A DNA stretch of 64,000 nucleotides from Ponticaulis sp. GTDB taxonomy: Bacteria; Pseudomonadota; Alphaproteobacteria; Caulobacterales; Hyphomonadaceae. Positions 54,077-62,859 of the stretch are shown here, one piece after another. Every line of letters begins with the position of its first letter. The stretch's first letter is position 1. Position numbers and translations under genes: made by a program. The stretch lies in the NCBI GenBank assembly GCA_002723155.1, contig PBNO01000013.1, forward strand, positions 19,749-83,748, written 5' to 3'. The notes beneath the pieces were generated by a model. The model searched no databases, was not told the origin of the DNA, and saw only the letters and a list, made by a program, of their open reading frames with translations.

Positions 54077-54106
54077 GAACATAGAGTGAACAAAAAGGCG
54101 CGTCAA
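54077..54106 (-). promoter_or_regulatory. Sigma70 promoter with alphaproteobacterial LexA-type box
   Basis: On the minus strand TTGACG and TATGTT are 17 bp apart. GTTC-ACTCTAT-GTTC (54091-54077) covers the spacer end and the -10. GTTC-N7-GTTC is the known LexA operator of Alphaproteobacteria. Confidence 0.75.
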
Positions 54107-54117
54107 CAGGTACGATC

Positions 54118-55404
54118 ATGTGGCTCATACCCAAGGATACCACCGGCCAGACCGGCAGGGTTGCCGTCAGCGGCGGCCTCAGGGATGCCCTGGTTCGCTG
54201 GTACACGGGCAAGGGCAGCGATGCCGATCATCGGGCATCCGTGTCGCTGGTGGTGACCTCCCGGGAAAACACGAAATGGCTCGCCTGCGATTGCCTGGGC
54301 GAGGATCGCCCGCCGCCGTTGATGAGTCCCGCGTACCTCAGCTTCCAGGAGACGTACTACCTGAGACGCCTGACGTCGCGGCCGAGCCACGACCCGAAAT
54401 GCCCCTTCTACATGCCCCAGGCGCCACAGCGAATCCGCGAGACGAGCAAGGACACGCTCTACGAGATCGATGTGCCCAAAGGATTGTTCAACGCCCATCA
54501 GAAGGCCCCTGAGAAGCTCGCACAGAAACCCGACGCGACCGATCCGGACGATCGCTCCCGCGGAGTCGCCATTCCGCGGCTCGGCAAACTGCTCTGGCTG
54601 CTACTGGAGCGGGCGCGCTCCAACATCCTGCGCGAGCTGCCGCCCGAAGGGCCGCGCGAAGGCTCGATCAGCGCCGAGATGAAGCGTCTGCGCGACATCG
54701 CAAGCCAGTTCGAAATTGCGCCAGGCATCTCGCTCGCGCGGCATTTCTACACCACCGCAATCGACTATGAGACAAAACGCGTTCAGGCCCGCCTGCGCGA
54801 AGCTGAAGGAACGTGGCCTGCCGAGTTTGCGCCGCAGGCCTTCCTGCTGCTTGAGGCCAGCGAAATCACCGGGAGCGAGATCGTCACCGGGCTCGGCACC
54901 GTTCAGGTCCGCAACCGCATCCAGCACACCGGCATCATCCGGGCGGAGGTCCAACCTCCCTTTCTTGTTCTCGCCGTTGTTGGCGAACACAGCAAGCGGG
55001 AAGGCTATCGCGCGCTTCGCGCCTATGCTCAGCCCGTCTTCAGCGGCAACCAGTTCGTGCCGGCCGAGCGCGACCATGATCGAACAATCCTCCAGGAGCT
55101 GCAGAGCGCACAGTATGCGCTGCGGCGCGCCCATGTTCGGATGTCGGTCAAGAAGATCCTCTTCGATATAGAGACCGAGCACGGTTCGGCGCGCCCTGAT
55201 TTCCTCATCGCCGTGAAGGACACACAAACCCAGCAGCAGGTGGTCTTCGCCCTGCAGGTGCTCCAGTCGAACGATCCTGGATATCTCGAACTCCGTGCGA
55301 TCGAATACGAACGGCTACGCGAGATCGGACCCGTGTTCGCCTTGCCGATCCCAGAGGTCACCGCCAAGGCGATCACGGAAAGAGCTCTGTCGGTGATTGG
55401 CTGA
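54118..55404 (+). CDS. Hypothetical protein, possibly DUF1173 family
   Basis: 428 aa. N-terminal Cys-containing segment (KWLACDCLGEDRPPPLMSPA, YLRRLTSRPSHDPKCPFYMP), long helical centre, and a C-terminal block SARPDFLIAV...QVVFALQVLQS that looks like a PD-(D/E)xK-type fold edge (Asp, then Gln/Val strand). The pattern recalls DUF1173 plasmid proteins, from memory. Divergent from the LexA-box gene; leader only about 25 bp beyond that promoter. Confidence 0.7.
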   Translation: MWLIPKDTTGQTGRVAVSGGLRDALVRWYTGKGSDADHRASVSLVVTSRENTKWLACDCLGEDRPPPLMSPAYLSFQETYYLRRLTSRPSHDPKCPFYMPQAPQRIRETSKDTLYEIDVPKGLFNAHQKAPEKLAQKPDATDPDDRSRGVAIPRLGKLLWLLLERARSNILRELPPEGPREGSISAEMKRLRDIASQFEIAPGISLARHFYTTAIDYETKRVQARLREAEGTWPAEFAPQAFLLLEASEITGSEIVTGLGTVQVRNRIQHTGIIRAEVQPPFLVLAVVGEHSKREGYRALRAYAQPVFSGNQFVPAERDHDRTILQELQSAQYALRRAHVRMSVKKILFDIETEHGSARPDFLIAVKDTQTQQQVVFALQVLQSNDPGYLELRAIEYERLREIGPVFALPIPEVTAKAITERALSVIG

Positions 55405-55423
55405 AGGGAAGAGGGAGGGGTGG
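55403..55423 (+). repeat. G-rich leader tract before the DUF7007-like gene
   Basis: GAAGGGAAGAGGGAGGGGTGG spans the stop codon region of the preceding gene and is followed by GTCAGGAG. Confidence 0.55.
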
Positions 55424-55448
55424 AGCGAACCGTCAGGAGATCTCGCTC

Positions 55449-56084
55449 ATGCCCAGCTTTCCGCTTTCACCCCGTCCGGATCAATCGCCTTGGGGCGCAG
55501 TCCAGCAGGCCGATCAGATTGCCCCTGGAATCTGGTCGGTAACAACCGCCTCGCACGGCGGATTGCTCCTCTCCGAGGCCAGATCCGCAGCCATGCCGGA
55601 CGCCCTGCGCTTGTCGGGCGACGCCTACGAGGAGGATTGCGACTGGTCGCTGGTCTACCTCGCCTTCGAGAGCGAACTTGCCCTCCAGAAAACCTCCACT
55701 GCAGGTTTTCTCCAGCTCGCCCGAGACACGGTCCGCTGCTGGCACCCCGACCGCTACGCCGCTCATACAGGCGAGAGCGTAGCACCCAATCAGTCGTCCG
55801 TTTTGCGCACGCGCGAGGCCTACCGCGCAGCCATCGGCGAATTCTGCACCACCACGGCCTGGGGTGACTGGGCCGACTGGGTTCCCGAAGGAAAGGTGGG
55901 CGTGATCGCCCGCAAGGTCGTCTCCGTGAACCACCTCGGTCGGCCCACCTATGCGGACGACGAACTCTGCGCGCTCGTCGACAAGAACGCCTATCGCGAA
56001 CGGGGTGAGGTCACTGTCCTGTCGGCCATCGCGCACACGATCATCGATCCCCCGGAAACCATCCGGCCCAAGAGGATCGCATGA
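55449..56084 (+). CDS. DUF7007-like protein
   Basis: 211 aa. N-terminal SPWGAVQQADQIAPGIWSVT and TASHGGLLLSE match the DUF7007 pattern found on alphaproteobacterial plasmids; YEEDCDWSLVYLAF follows. Function unknown. Overlaps the next gene by ATGA, suggesting joint translation with the PP-loop protein. Confidence 0.78.
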   Translation: MPSFPLSPRPDQSPWGAVQQADQIAPGIWSVTTASHGGLLLSEARSAAMPDALRLSGDAYEEDCDWSLVYLAFESELALQKTSTAGFLQLARDTVRCWHPDRYAAHTGESVAPNQSSVLRTREAYRAAIGEFCTTTAWGDWADWVPEGKVGVIARKVVSVNHLGRPTYADDELCALVDKNAYRERGEVTVLSAIAHTIIDPPETIRPKRIA

Positions 56085-57172
56085 GCAACTTCGAGCCGCC
56101 GATCGCGCTCGACCCGGAGGTGACCTCGGCGCTCCGGCAAGGAGCCCACGTTGTTTTCAGCCTCTCAGGCGGGAAGGACTCCAGCGCGGCCGCGTTCGCC
56201 GTCAACGCCCACCTCGACATGATCGGTCACCCCAGAGACAGGCGCCACGCGATACACGCTGACCTGGGCATCATCGAATGGCTCTCCACGCCGGCGATGG
56301 TCGAGCGGATCGCGGCCATGCTTGCTGTTGAGCTGACAGTGGTACGGCGCAAGGCCGGAGGGCTCATCGAACGCTGGGAACAGCGCTGGGCGAGCTCGCT
56401 GCGTCGTTACGAGAACCTCGAGACCTACCAGCTCGTCTCACCCTTCTCGTCTGCCCGCCTGCGCTTCTGCACCGGCGAGACGAAGGTACAGCCGATCGGA
56501 TCCTTCCTGCGCGCCAGTCTGGCCGGAGAGACGGTCATATCGGTTGTCGGGATACGCCGGGAAGAAAGCCTCTCACGCGCCGCGGCCCCCGTCAGCAAGC
56601 GCGACACGCGATTCGCGCCAGAGGGCAACCGTGCAGGAACCCGGATGCTGACCTGGCATCCAATCGTCGATTGGTCGGCCAAGCAGGTCTTCGCCTACCA
56701 TGCAGCGCACGCCATACCGCTCCATGAGGCCTACGATCGAGGCGCCGATCGCCTGAGCTGCAGCTACTGCGTCCTTGCGGGCCTCAACAACTTGATGGTT
56801 TCCGCACAGTGCGAGGGAAACCATCCGGCCTACCGATCAATCGTGGGGATCGAGATCAACTCGGGATTTTCGTTCCAACCAGGCCGGTGGCTTGGCGACA
56901 TCCGACCAGAAATTCTCGGTAGCGACCAGAGGCGAGGCCTGGCAGCAGCAAAACGACTCGCGGTCGAGCGTCGCACATTGGAGAGCCGCCTGCCCGCCGA
57001 CCTGCGATTCACGAAGGGCTGGCCGCCGCGGATACCGGCGCATGACGAGGCTGAAACGATCTGCAGCGTGCGCGGAACACTCACATCGCGACTTCGCATA
57101 GCGAACCGGTGGCCGACGGCCCGCGCAGTGCGTGAACGATTTGCCGAGCTGCACGCAGCCAGGGCTGCCTGA
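56081..57172 (+). CDS. PP-loop ATPase, PAPS reductase/DndC-like (first copy)
   Basis: 363 aa. PP-loop VFSLSGGKDSSAAAFAV at the N-terminus, RLRFCTGETKVQPIGSFL, REESLSRA, and a Cys pair CSYCVLAG after an ADRLS segment: the architecture of the PAPS reductase superfamily to which DndC/SspD-like DNA sulfur-modification enzymes belong. Probably adenylates or thiolates a substrate; no cysteine desulfurase partner is visible here. Overlaps the DUF7007-like gene. Confidence 0.87.
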   Translation: MSNFEPPIALDPEVTSALRQGAHVVFSLSGGKDSSAAAFAVNAHLDMIGHPRDRRHAIHADLGIIEWLSTPAMVERIAAMLAVELTVVRRKAGGLIERWEQRWASSLRRYENLETYQLVSPFSSARLRFCTGETKVQPIGSFLRASLAGETVISVVGIRREESLSRAAAPVSKRDTRFAPEGNRAGTRMLTWHPIVDWSAKQVFAYHAAHAIPLHEAYDRGADRLSCSYCVLAGLNNLMVSAQCEGNHPAYRSIVGIEINSGFSFQPGRWLGDIRPEILGSDQRRGLAAAKRLAVERRTLESRLPADLRFTKGWPPRIPAHDEAETICSVRGTLTSRLRIANRWPTARAVRERFAELHAARAA

Positions 57173-57283
57173 CGCTGGAAAGCCATCGCCAGGCATTGGC
57201 GGAATTTCGGAAAAGATTCGCCGAACATTTGCCGAAATCCCCACCGCGCAAGCGGCTTCAGATCTTCACGAAAGGAGATCCTC

Positions 57284-58480
57284 ATGGACATCGAGACCCC
57301 GAACGAACGAAACTGCGTCCCCATCGGCCGCCACTATGCCGGGCCCCTCAACCTCGATCTCGACAAGCTCCTCGCGGGCCGTCTCCTGATCCAGGGGACG
57401 AGCGGTGCCGGCAAGAGCGCAACGCTTCGCCGCATCATCGAAGAAGCCTTCGAGTACATGACAACGATCATCGTCGATCCCGAGGCCGAATTCGCCAACC
57501 TGGCAGCGCACATCGGCGCGACGACGATCAAGGCGACCGAAATCACCGCCGACGGGCTCAGTGCGGCGGCCCTGCGCGCGCGGGAACACAGGATCCCGCT
57601 GCATATCGACCTCTCCGATCTCGATCCCGAGCAACGGATCATCAAGGCCGCGGCCTTCTTTTCAGGGCTGATGAGCGCGCCTGCCGAGCTATGGGCGAAC
57701 ACGATGCTCGTCTGCATCGACGAGGGTCACTTGCTCGCACCGCATCTCGCGGGCCGCGCTCAGGACTCCGAAACCAGGCGGCTCGGCGTAGCGACCCTGA
57801 CCGACCTGTGCAGCCGCGGCCGCAAGCGAGGCCTCGCCACCATCGTCGCCACCCAGAGACTGGCCAAACTCAGCGCATCGGTAACCAGCGAGCTGCTGAA
57901 CTTCCTCGTCGGGCTCAATGTCTTCGACCGCGACGTGAAGCGTGCCGCCGATTTTCTCGGCTTCTCTGCCAAGGATGCGGAGAAACTGCGGACGCTCGCA
58001 CCCGGGGAATTCTACGCAATGGGCCCGGCGCTCGAGAGCGCGGCTACCCTGGCCAAGATCGATCCGACGATCACGCGGCACATCGGCGCGACACCCGAAC
58101 TCATCGGTTCGGCCGACCACACAGCGGCGGAAGCCGAAGCCCTCCTGGCGCTCGATGCCATGCGGGCGCTGCCGCAGACCGACCGGGGGCGGCTGACTGT
58201 CAAGGGGACCCGCGCACTCGACGCATTCCTCCTCGATCCCAGTGCGACGCTCGCAATCGCAACGGTCCAGGCGCTCGCTCGCATTTCGCCAAACGCCACC
58301 ACCTGCAGCGAGCTCTCCGCACACACCGGGCGGGAGCGCACCGATATCCACGACGCGCTCGATACCCTCACCGCGATCGGCGTGATCGAGACAACGCACC
58401 GCGAGGATACGCGCATCGCCCGGCTGTCCGCCCGCCTTAGGCAAAAGAACGCCCATGTCGATCTCGTCGCACTCGCCTGA
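57284..58480 (+). CDS. HerA/DUF87-like DNA-translocating ATPase
   Basis: 398 aa. Walker A LLIQGTSGAGKSATLRRI (residues 35-50), TTIIVDPEAEFANLA, Walker B MLVCIDEGHLLAP (Asp146, Glu147), and sensor GLATIVATQRLAKLS. The C-terminal third holds wHTH-like segments (NATTCSELSAHTGRERTDIH). HerA-type hexameric motors occur in DNA end resection and many anti-phage systems. AAAGGAGATCCTC precedes the ATG. Confidence 0.88.
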   Translation: MDIETPNERNCVPIGRHYAGPLNLDLDKLLAGRLLIQGTSGAGKSATLRRIIEEAFEYMTTIIVDPEAEFANLAAHIGATTIKATEITADGLSAAALRAREHRIPLHIDLSDLDPEQRIIKAAAFFSGLMSAPAELWANTMLVCIDEGHLLAPHLAGRAQDSETRRLGVATLTDLCSRGRKRGLATIVATQRLAKLSASVTSELLNFLVGLNVFDRDVKRAADFLGFSAKDAEKLRTLAPGEFYAMGPALESAATLAKIDPTITRHIGATPELIGSADHTAAEAEALLALDAMRALPQTDRGRLTVKGTRALDAFLLDPSATLAIATVQALARISPNATTCSELSAHTGRERTDIHDALDTLTAIGVIETTHREDTRIARLSARLRQKNAHVDLVALA

Positions 58481-59939
58481 CGGATTCGACGTCGTCCAGC
58501 TCACCCGCCACGTGCCGGAGCCCTGCCAGCAACAGGGAAGGCCGCTTCGCGAAATGCCCTTCAGGCACGACGCCTGGTCTCCCGGCGAACTGACCGATCT
58601 CGCACGAATGTTTGCCGATGATGCCGCCATCACGGACATCGGAGATCACCTCGATCGAAAGCTGCACGCCGTTCGCTCGAAGATTCACGAGCTCGGCCTG
58701 AGACGGAACTCGGTTCGAGAGTGGACGCCGCTCGATGACGCCGAGCTTGCCCGACGTTACGGGACCGACGCCACCGCCTCGATCGCCGGAGATCTCGGCC
58801 GCAGCTGCAGCGCTATCTACGCCCGCGCACAATATCTCGATCTCACCGAACCCAATCCTCCTGAATGGACCGCCTGGGAAGACGCGCAGCTTCGCGCAGG
58901 CTACGCCGAAGCGATCGACGTCGCGCGTATCGCCGCCATCATCGGCCGCCCCGTCAGCGGAACCGCGTCCCGCGCCTCGAAACTCGGGCTACGCCATCCA
59001 AACACTCCCGATGGATGGACCGACAAGGAGATCTGCCGCGCCCTCGAATTGCTCGAAACGGGTATCCTCTACAGCGAGGCGATCGATGTCCTCGCTACCG
59101 AGGGATTTCCGCGCCGATCCAAGGCCGGCTTCGGTCCGAAGATCCGCGCTGCGGGCTACACCAGAGGCTGGGGAAGGGCGTGGCTTCCGGAGGAAGACGC
59201 GCTTCTTCGCAAGGCCTACGAGCACGGCAGCAGCCTCACGCCACTCCGAACCCGCCTCGGAAGAACACGCCACTCGATCAAATGGCGGGCCGAGCATCTC
59301 GGTCTGAACGGTACGCACAAGCACGAGAACGGATTTCGCGGCGGTCCCGACTGGAGCGAGGCCGATATCGCTTGTCTCCGACAGCACTATGGGTCGATGC
59401 CGAACGCGGCGCTCGCGAAGAAGCTCGGCCGAAGCAAGCTGGCAGTCTCCACCCGGGCGAATGTCCTAGGCCTCGTCCACGGCTACATCAGGCCGTGGAG
59501 CGAGCAGGAGCTCGCCGCGCTCGAGATTGCCTATCGCCGCGATATCGCGATTGCCGACCTTGCTCAGGCGCTGGACCGAAAGGCCATGTCGGTGTCGAAA
59601 TTCGCGACGAAGCGCGACCTTCAATTCGGGCGCCGGTCGCGCCTCGAACAACCGCCGACACTCGCCGACATTCTCGCGCTGGAAAGGGGAGGGGGAAGGG
59701 AAACCGGGAACAGATCCATGAAGGAGGACACCGGTGAAACACGACACGATCAGGGCGACAGTCAGCCCGGAAACAATCTCGAAGGTAACGCGCCTGTTCA
59801 ACGGGACGATCGGCGACATCCTGAACGAGCTCCTGCAGAACGCCCGTCGCGCTGGCGCGAGCGGAGTCGACGTCGACGCGATGCCCGTCGAGAACGGCTT
59901 GCGGGTTACCATCGCCGACGACGGCTGCGGGATCGATGA
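58455..59939 (+). CDS. Protein with seven tandem SANT/Myb-like helix-turn-helix repeats
   Basis: 494 aa. Units of 48-57 residues start at Trp 41, 90, 138, 188, 243, 300 and 348, each following W-(S/T)-x-x-(E/D)-x-x-x-L...(I/L)-A-x-x-LGR-x-x-x-(A/S)-(I/V)-x-x-RA-x-x-LGL. Examples: WTAWEDAQLRAGY, LGRTRHSIKWRAEHLGL, LGRSKLAVSTRANVLGL. Unit 4 is divergent (WTDKEICRALELLETG). Such repeats bind DNA in Myb/SANT and GcrA-like proteins. Starts inside the end of the HerA-like gene. The C-terminal 75 residues are read from the next gene's frame and beyond a G-rich tract, so the native end may lie near residue 415. Confidence 0.8.
   Translation: MSISSHSPDGFDVVQLTRHVPEPCQQQGRPLREMPFRHDAWSPGELTDLARMFADDAAITDIGDHLDRKLHAVRSKIHELGLRRNSVREWTPLDDAELARRYGTDATASIAGDLGRSCSAIYARAQYLDLTEPNPPEWTAWEDAQLRAGYAEAIDVARIAAIIGRPVSGTASRASKLGLRHPNTPDGWTDKEICRALELLETGILYSEAIDVLATEGFPRRSKAGFGPKIRAAGYTRGWGRAWLPEEDALLRKAYEHGSSLTPLRTRLGRTRHSIKWRAEHLGLNGTHKHENGFRGGPDWSEADIACLRQHYGSMPNAALAKKLGRSKLAVSTRANVLGLVHGYIRPWSEQELAALEIAYRRDIAIADLAQALDRKAMSVSKFATKRDLQFGRRSRLEQPPTLADILALERGGGRETGNRSMKEDTGETRHDQGDSQPGNNLEGNAPVQRDDRRHPERAPAERPSRWRERSRRRRDARRERLAGYHRRRRLRDR
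59685..59709 (+). repeat. G-rich tract near the end of the SANT-repeat gene
   Basis: Runs G4, G5, G3 and G3 separated by short A/C spacers, 25 bases before the GHKL start. Here the tract lies inside the open frame instead of after a stop codon. Confidence 0.55.
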
Positions 59940-61404
59940 TCCAGCCCGCGTGCTTGCGCTAGGCGCTTCGCGATGGGACGCGGCCGTGGCGAACGGCGAG
60001 GATCCTGCCGGGATGGGGATCTTCAGCCTGGCGGGCAAGCCAGCGAGAATCGAAAGCCGGACAGAGAATGCGATCACAGGTTGGTCGATCGAAATCCCGG
60101 CAGACGCCTGGACCGGCGAACGCGATATCGCCGTTCGGACCACAGAGATCTCACACGGGACCTCGATCCAGTTCGACGTCGAGGGAATCCACGACGGCAC
60201 GCTGGAGCATGAGCTTGCCGAGGCGGCGAAGTTCTTTCCGTTGCCGGTCCGATTCCGGGGCAGAGAAAAGCCCCGGCAGGACTTCCTCGCGGGCGCCCAT
60301 CACATCGAGACCTGGAACGGAAGTCGGATCGGCATCTTCAAGGGTCGCCCCTATCACCGAACCCCGACCGTCAACTTCCACGGACTGACGCTTTTCGCCA
60401 ACCTGTTCATCGTCTCGCAGATCGGCGTCGAACAGCTCCATGCCAAGGTCGACATCGGAGCCACGCCGGAACTCCAGCTCGTCCTGCCCGCGCGCAAGGA
60501 ATTCGTCGACAACGCAGGCCTGGCGGCGCTGAAAAAGGCCTGCGAGATCGCTTGCTACCGGGCCCTCGCGCACGAGGGCAAGCACAGCCTTGCTTTCGAA
60601 GATTACGAACGGGCCCGGAAACTCGGTGTCGAACTGCCCGAGGCCGAGGCCTGCCTCAATGGCTGGGAGCCCGACATCGCCGACGGCGACACGGGAACCG
60701 AGGCTGGAGAGCGCCGGGAGATCACCGGCGACGAATTCCTGATGGACGACCATGACGCACATTTCGGCCAGGCCATCGCGCGTGCATTGGCAAACAATCC
60801 CCTCCGTGAGAAACTCGTGTCGCGGAAACGCGGGTTCGAAGGCTACAGCTGGTACGACGAGCTGAGAGAATTCAGCGAACCGATCTTCCTGGTAACAGCC
60901 GGCGGGATCACACATCGCGTCGACGCGATCGCAGCCGAACCGCCTCTCCAGACAGTGACCGAAGCCGAGACCATCCATCTCGAATTCGCAATCGACGAAC
61001 AGGGAGGCCGAACGGCCGAGCGGGAAAGCGTGAATGCCGACCTGGTCTTCACCTTCCCCGACGGGTGCTGCTCGGACGGGCTCGACGATATCACGATCGC
61101 GTTCGTTCGGTCCGAAACGCTCACTCCCGACACTCTGGTCGACATCCTTGACAATGCGTGCTTCTCACCGTGGAACGACAGCGAAGCCGACAGCTGGGAC
61201 ACCCAGCACGACCGGTTCCTGCGCGATGCCCGCGAGCTCGCCTATCGCATCCTGATCGACGAGAACGCGGCGATCGCGTCCCAATTCCGAGACGCGGTCG
61301 CACGGATCATGTGGGCGCTGCCCAAGGGCAAACGCGTCGAGATCGCATTCACCCACGACAGCCCGATCGCAGTCGAGGTCTCGGACCTGCCGGAGACCAA
61401 CTGA
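59734..61404 (+). CDS. GHKL-fold (HSP90/MutL/histidine-kinase-like) ATPase
   Basis: 556 aa from a GTG with AGGAGG upstream. N-terminal Bergerat fold: N box ILNELLQNARRAGAS, G1 ADDGCGIDD, G2 PAGMGIFSLA, later GTSIQFDV. The C-terminal two thirds are unrecognised and acidic. Standalone GHKL ATPases of this kind occur in DNA repair and in several defence loci. Its stop shares a base with the next start (TGATG). Confidence 0.87.
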   Translation: MKHDTIRATVSPETISKVTRLFNGTIGDILNELLQNARRAGASGVDVDAMPVENGLRVTIADDGCGIDDPARVLALGASRWDAAVANGEDPAGMGIFSLAGKPARIESRTENAITGWSIEIPADAWTGERDIAVRTTEISHGTSIQFDVEGIHDGTLEHELAEAAKFFPLPVRFRGREKPRQDFLAGAHHIETWNGSRIGIFKGRPYHRTPTVNFHGLTLFANLFIVSQIGVEQLHAKVDIGATPELQLVLPARKEFVDNAGLAALKKACEIACYRALAHEGKHSLAFEDYERARKLGVELPEAEACLNGWEPDIADGDTGTEAGERREITGDEFLMDDHDAHFGQAIARALANNPLREKLVSRKRGFEGYSWYDELREFSEPIFLVTAGGITHRVDAIAAEPPLQTVTEAETIHLEFAIDEQGGRTAERESVNADLVFTFPDGCCSDGLDDITIAFVRSETLTPDTLVDILDNACFSPWNDSEADSWDTQHDRFLRDARELAYRILIDENAAIASQFRDAVARIMWALPKGKRVEIAFTHDSPIAVEVSDLPETN

Positions 61405-62303
61405 TGCCGCCGCGGGTCCTGTGTTACGGGGTCGGTGTCGACAGCACAGCCTTGCTTGTCGAGCTGGAAGCCCGGGACGAAGCGCCGGACCTCGTACTGA
61501 CTGCCGACACGGGCGCAGAGAAGACCGAAACCTACGAGTTCCAGCGGCTGATGCGCGCATGGATGGAGGAGCGCTCCATTCCCTACGAAGTCGTCCGCTA
61601 CGAAGCGAAGCGCTTCAAGAACTGGCCACCCTACTGGGACCTGACCGAATCGCTGCTCACCAACGGGTGCCTCCCGTCCATCGCATTCGGACGCCACAGC
61701 TGTTCGCTCAAATACAAGGCGGCGCCCCAAGAGACGTTCCTGAAGGCGTGGCAACCAGCGATCGAGGCCTGGGCGTCAGGCGAAAAGGTCATACGCTACA
61801 TCGGCTACGATGCATCGCCGCGTGACGGGCAGCGCTACGCTCACGCAAGGACGATCGACGATCCTCTCTTCGACAATCGCTATCCCCTGCGCGACTGGGG
61901 ATGGGATCGCGAGCGCTGCAAGGCCCGCATCGTCGAGGCCGGCCTGCCTGTCCCACCCAAGTCGTCCTGCGTCTTCTGCACGGCGATGAAACCCGACGAG
62001 GTCAGATCACTGTCACCCGAATGGCTGAGGACGATTGTGCTGATCGAGGCCCGCGCGGCTCCGCGCCTCAAGACGGTCGAGGGACTCTGGCGGCGCTCGA
62101 CGCGCACGAGGCCGGGGCGGATGACGGATTTCATCCGCGACGAAGGTTTGCTGCCCGACGATGAGATCACTCGCATCACCGAAAGTGCGCCGGCCGACCT
62201 TGTCGCATTCCAGACCCACGCAGCTTCGCAGCCGCTCGAAGAGCGAACGCCAATGGCGAGCTGGCTCGAGCGCTTCCACGCAGGAGAAACCCACCATGCT
62301 TGA
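61404..62303 (+). CDS. PP-loop ATPase, PAPS reductase-like (second copy)
   Basis: 299 aa. PP-loop variant CYGVGVDSTALLVEL (GVGVDS instead of SGGKDS), LVLTADTGAEKTETYE, RHSCSLKYKAAPQETFL, and SSCVFCTAMKPDE near the C-terminal third. Same fold and the same Cys-pair plan as the enzyme at 56 kb but clearly diverged, so the two may act on different steps. Translation coupled to the GHKL gene by TGATG. Confidence 0.87.
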   Translation: MPPRVLCYGVGVDSTALLVELEARDEAPDLVLTADTGAEKTETYEFQRLMRAWMEERSIPYEVVRYEAKRFKNWPPYWDLTESLLTNGCLPSIAFGRHSCSLKYKAAPQETFLKAWQPAIEAWASGEKVIRYIGYDASPRDGQRYAHARTIDDPLFDNRYPLRDWGWDRERCKARIVEAGLPVPPKSSCVFCTAMKPDEVRSLSPEWLRTIVLIEARAAPRLKTVEGLWRRSTRTRPGRMTDFIRDEGLLPDDEITRITESAPADLVAFQTHAASQPLEERTPMASWLERFHAGETHHA

Positions 62304-62667
62304 CGCACTGACGACGACGTCACCGAAGACGAGGACGGAGCGGATCGCCGAACTCAACGATCGAGCTCGGCACGGGCTCGATCGGACCGCGCGGACGGTC
62401 TTCACGATCGGGCTCCTTGACGAACTGAGCGACGGTTCGCGGGCCAGTGACATACTCGCACAGGCGCGGATCATGAAAGCCATGCGCGAATGCGATTTCG
62501 GAGAGGACTCTCCGGAGCGCGACATGGCCTGGTTCGAGGTGGACGGTATTCGCATGATGATGAAGATCGACTATTTCGACGCCGACTTCGAATGGGGATC
62601 GGAAGATCCCGCCAACGCGGCCGAAACGCGGCGGGTCATCACGATCATGAGACCGGAGGATTACTGA
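62296..62667 (+). CDS. DUF3768 family protein
   Basis: 123 aa. Family pattern: RIAELNDRARHGLDRTARTV, FGEDSPERDMAWFEVDG, MMMKIDYFDADFEWGSEDP and TRRVITIMRPEDY. Small soluble protein common on alphaproteobacterial plasmids, function unknown. Overlaps the end of the PP-loop gene by 8 bp with CAGGAG in front. Confidence 0.87.
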   Translation: MLDALTTTSPKTRTERIAELNDRARHGLDRTARTVFTIGLLDELSDGSRASDILAQARIMKAMRECDFGEDSPERDMAWFEVDGIRMMMKIDYFDADFEWGSEDPANAAETRRVITIMRPEDY

Positions 62668-62859
62668 ATGGATATTCGACCTGCAGGACCCTCGACCCGA
62701 GAAAGTATCGAGACCGCCATAACCCATCTTCAACGCGCCCGCAGCGCCTTGCGCGAGGCCGATTGCCCGAAGTCGCTCGCGAAAGTGCGATCCGCGCTGG
62801 CAAGCACGCAAGGCGCGCTGCGCCACGCCGACCATCGCATGACGCGAGGTGCAGCATGA
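62668..62859 (+). CDS. Small helical hypothetical protein
   Basis: 63 aa, starting at the base after the DUF3768 stop. One helix-rich unit (TRESIETAITHLQRARSALR, SLAKVRSALASTQGALRHAD). No family recognised; the ATGA overlap with the next gene supports expression. Confidence 0.65.
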   Translation: MDIRPAGPSTRESIETAITHLQRARSALREADCPKSLAKVRSALASTQGALRHADHRMTRGAA

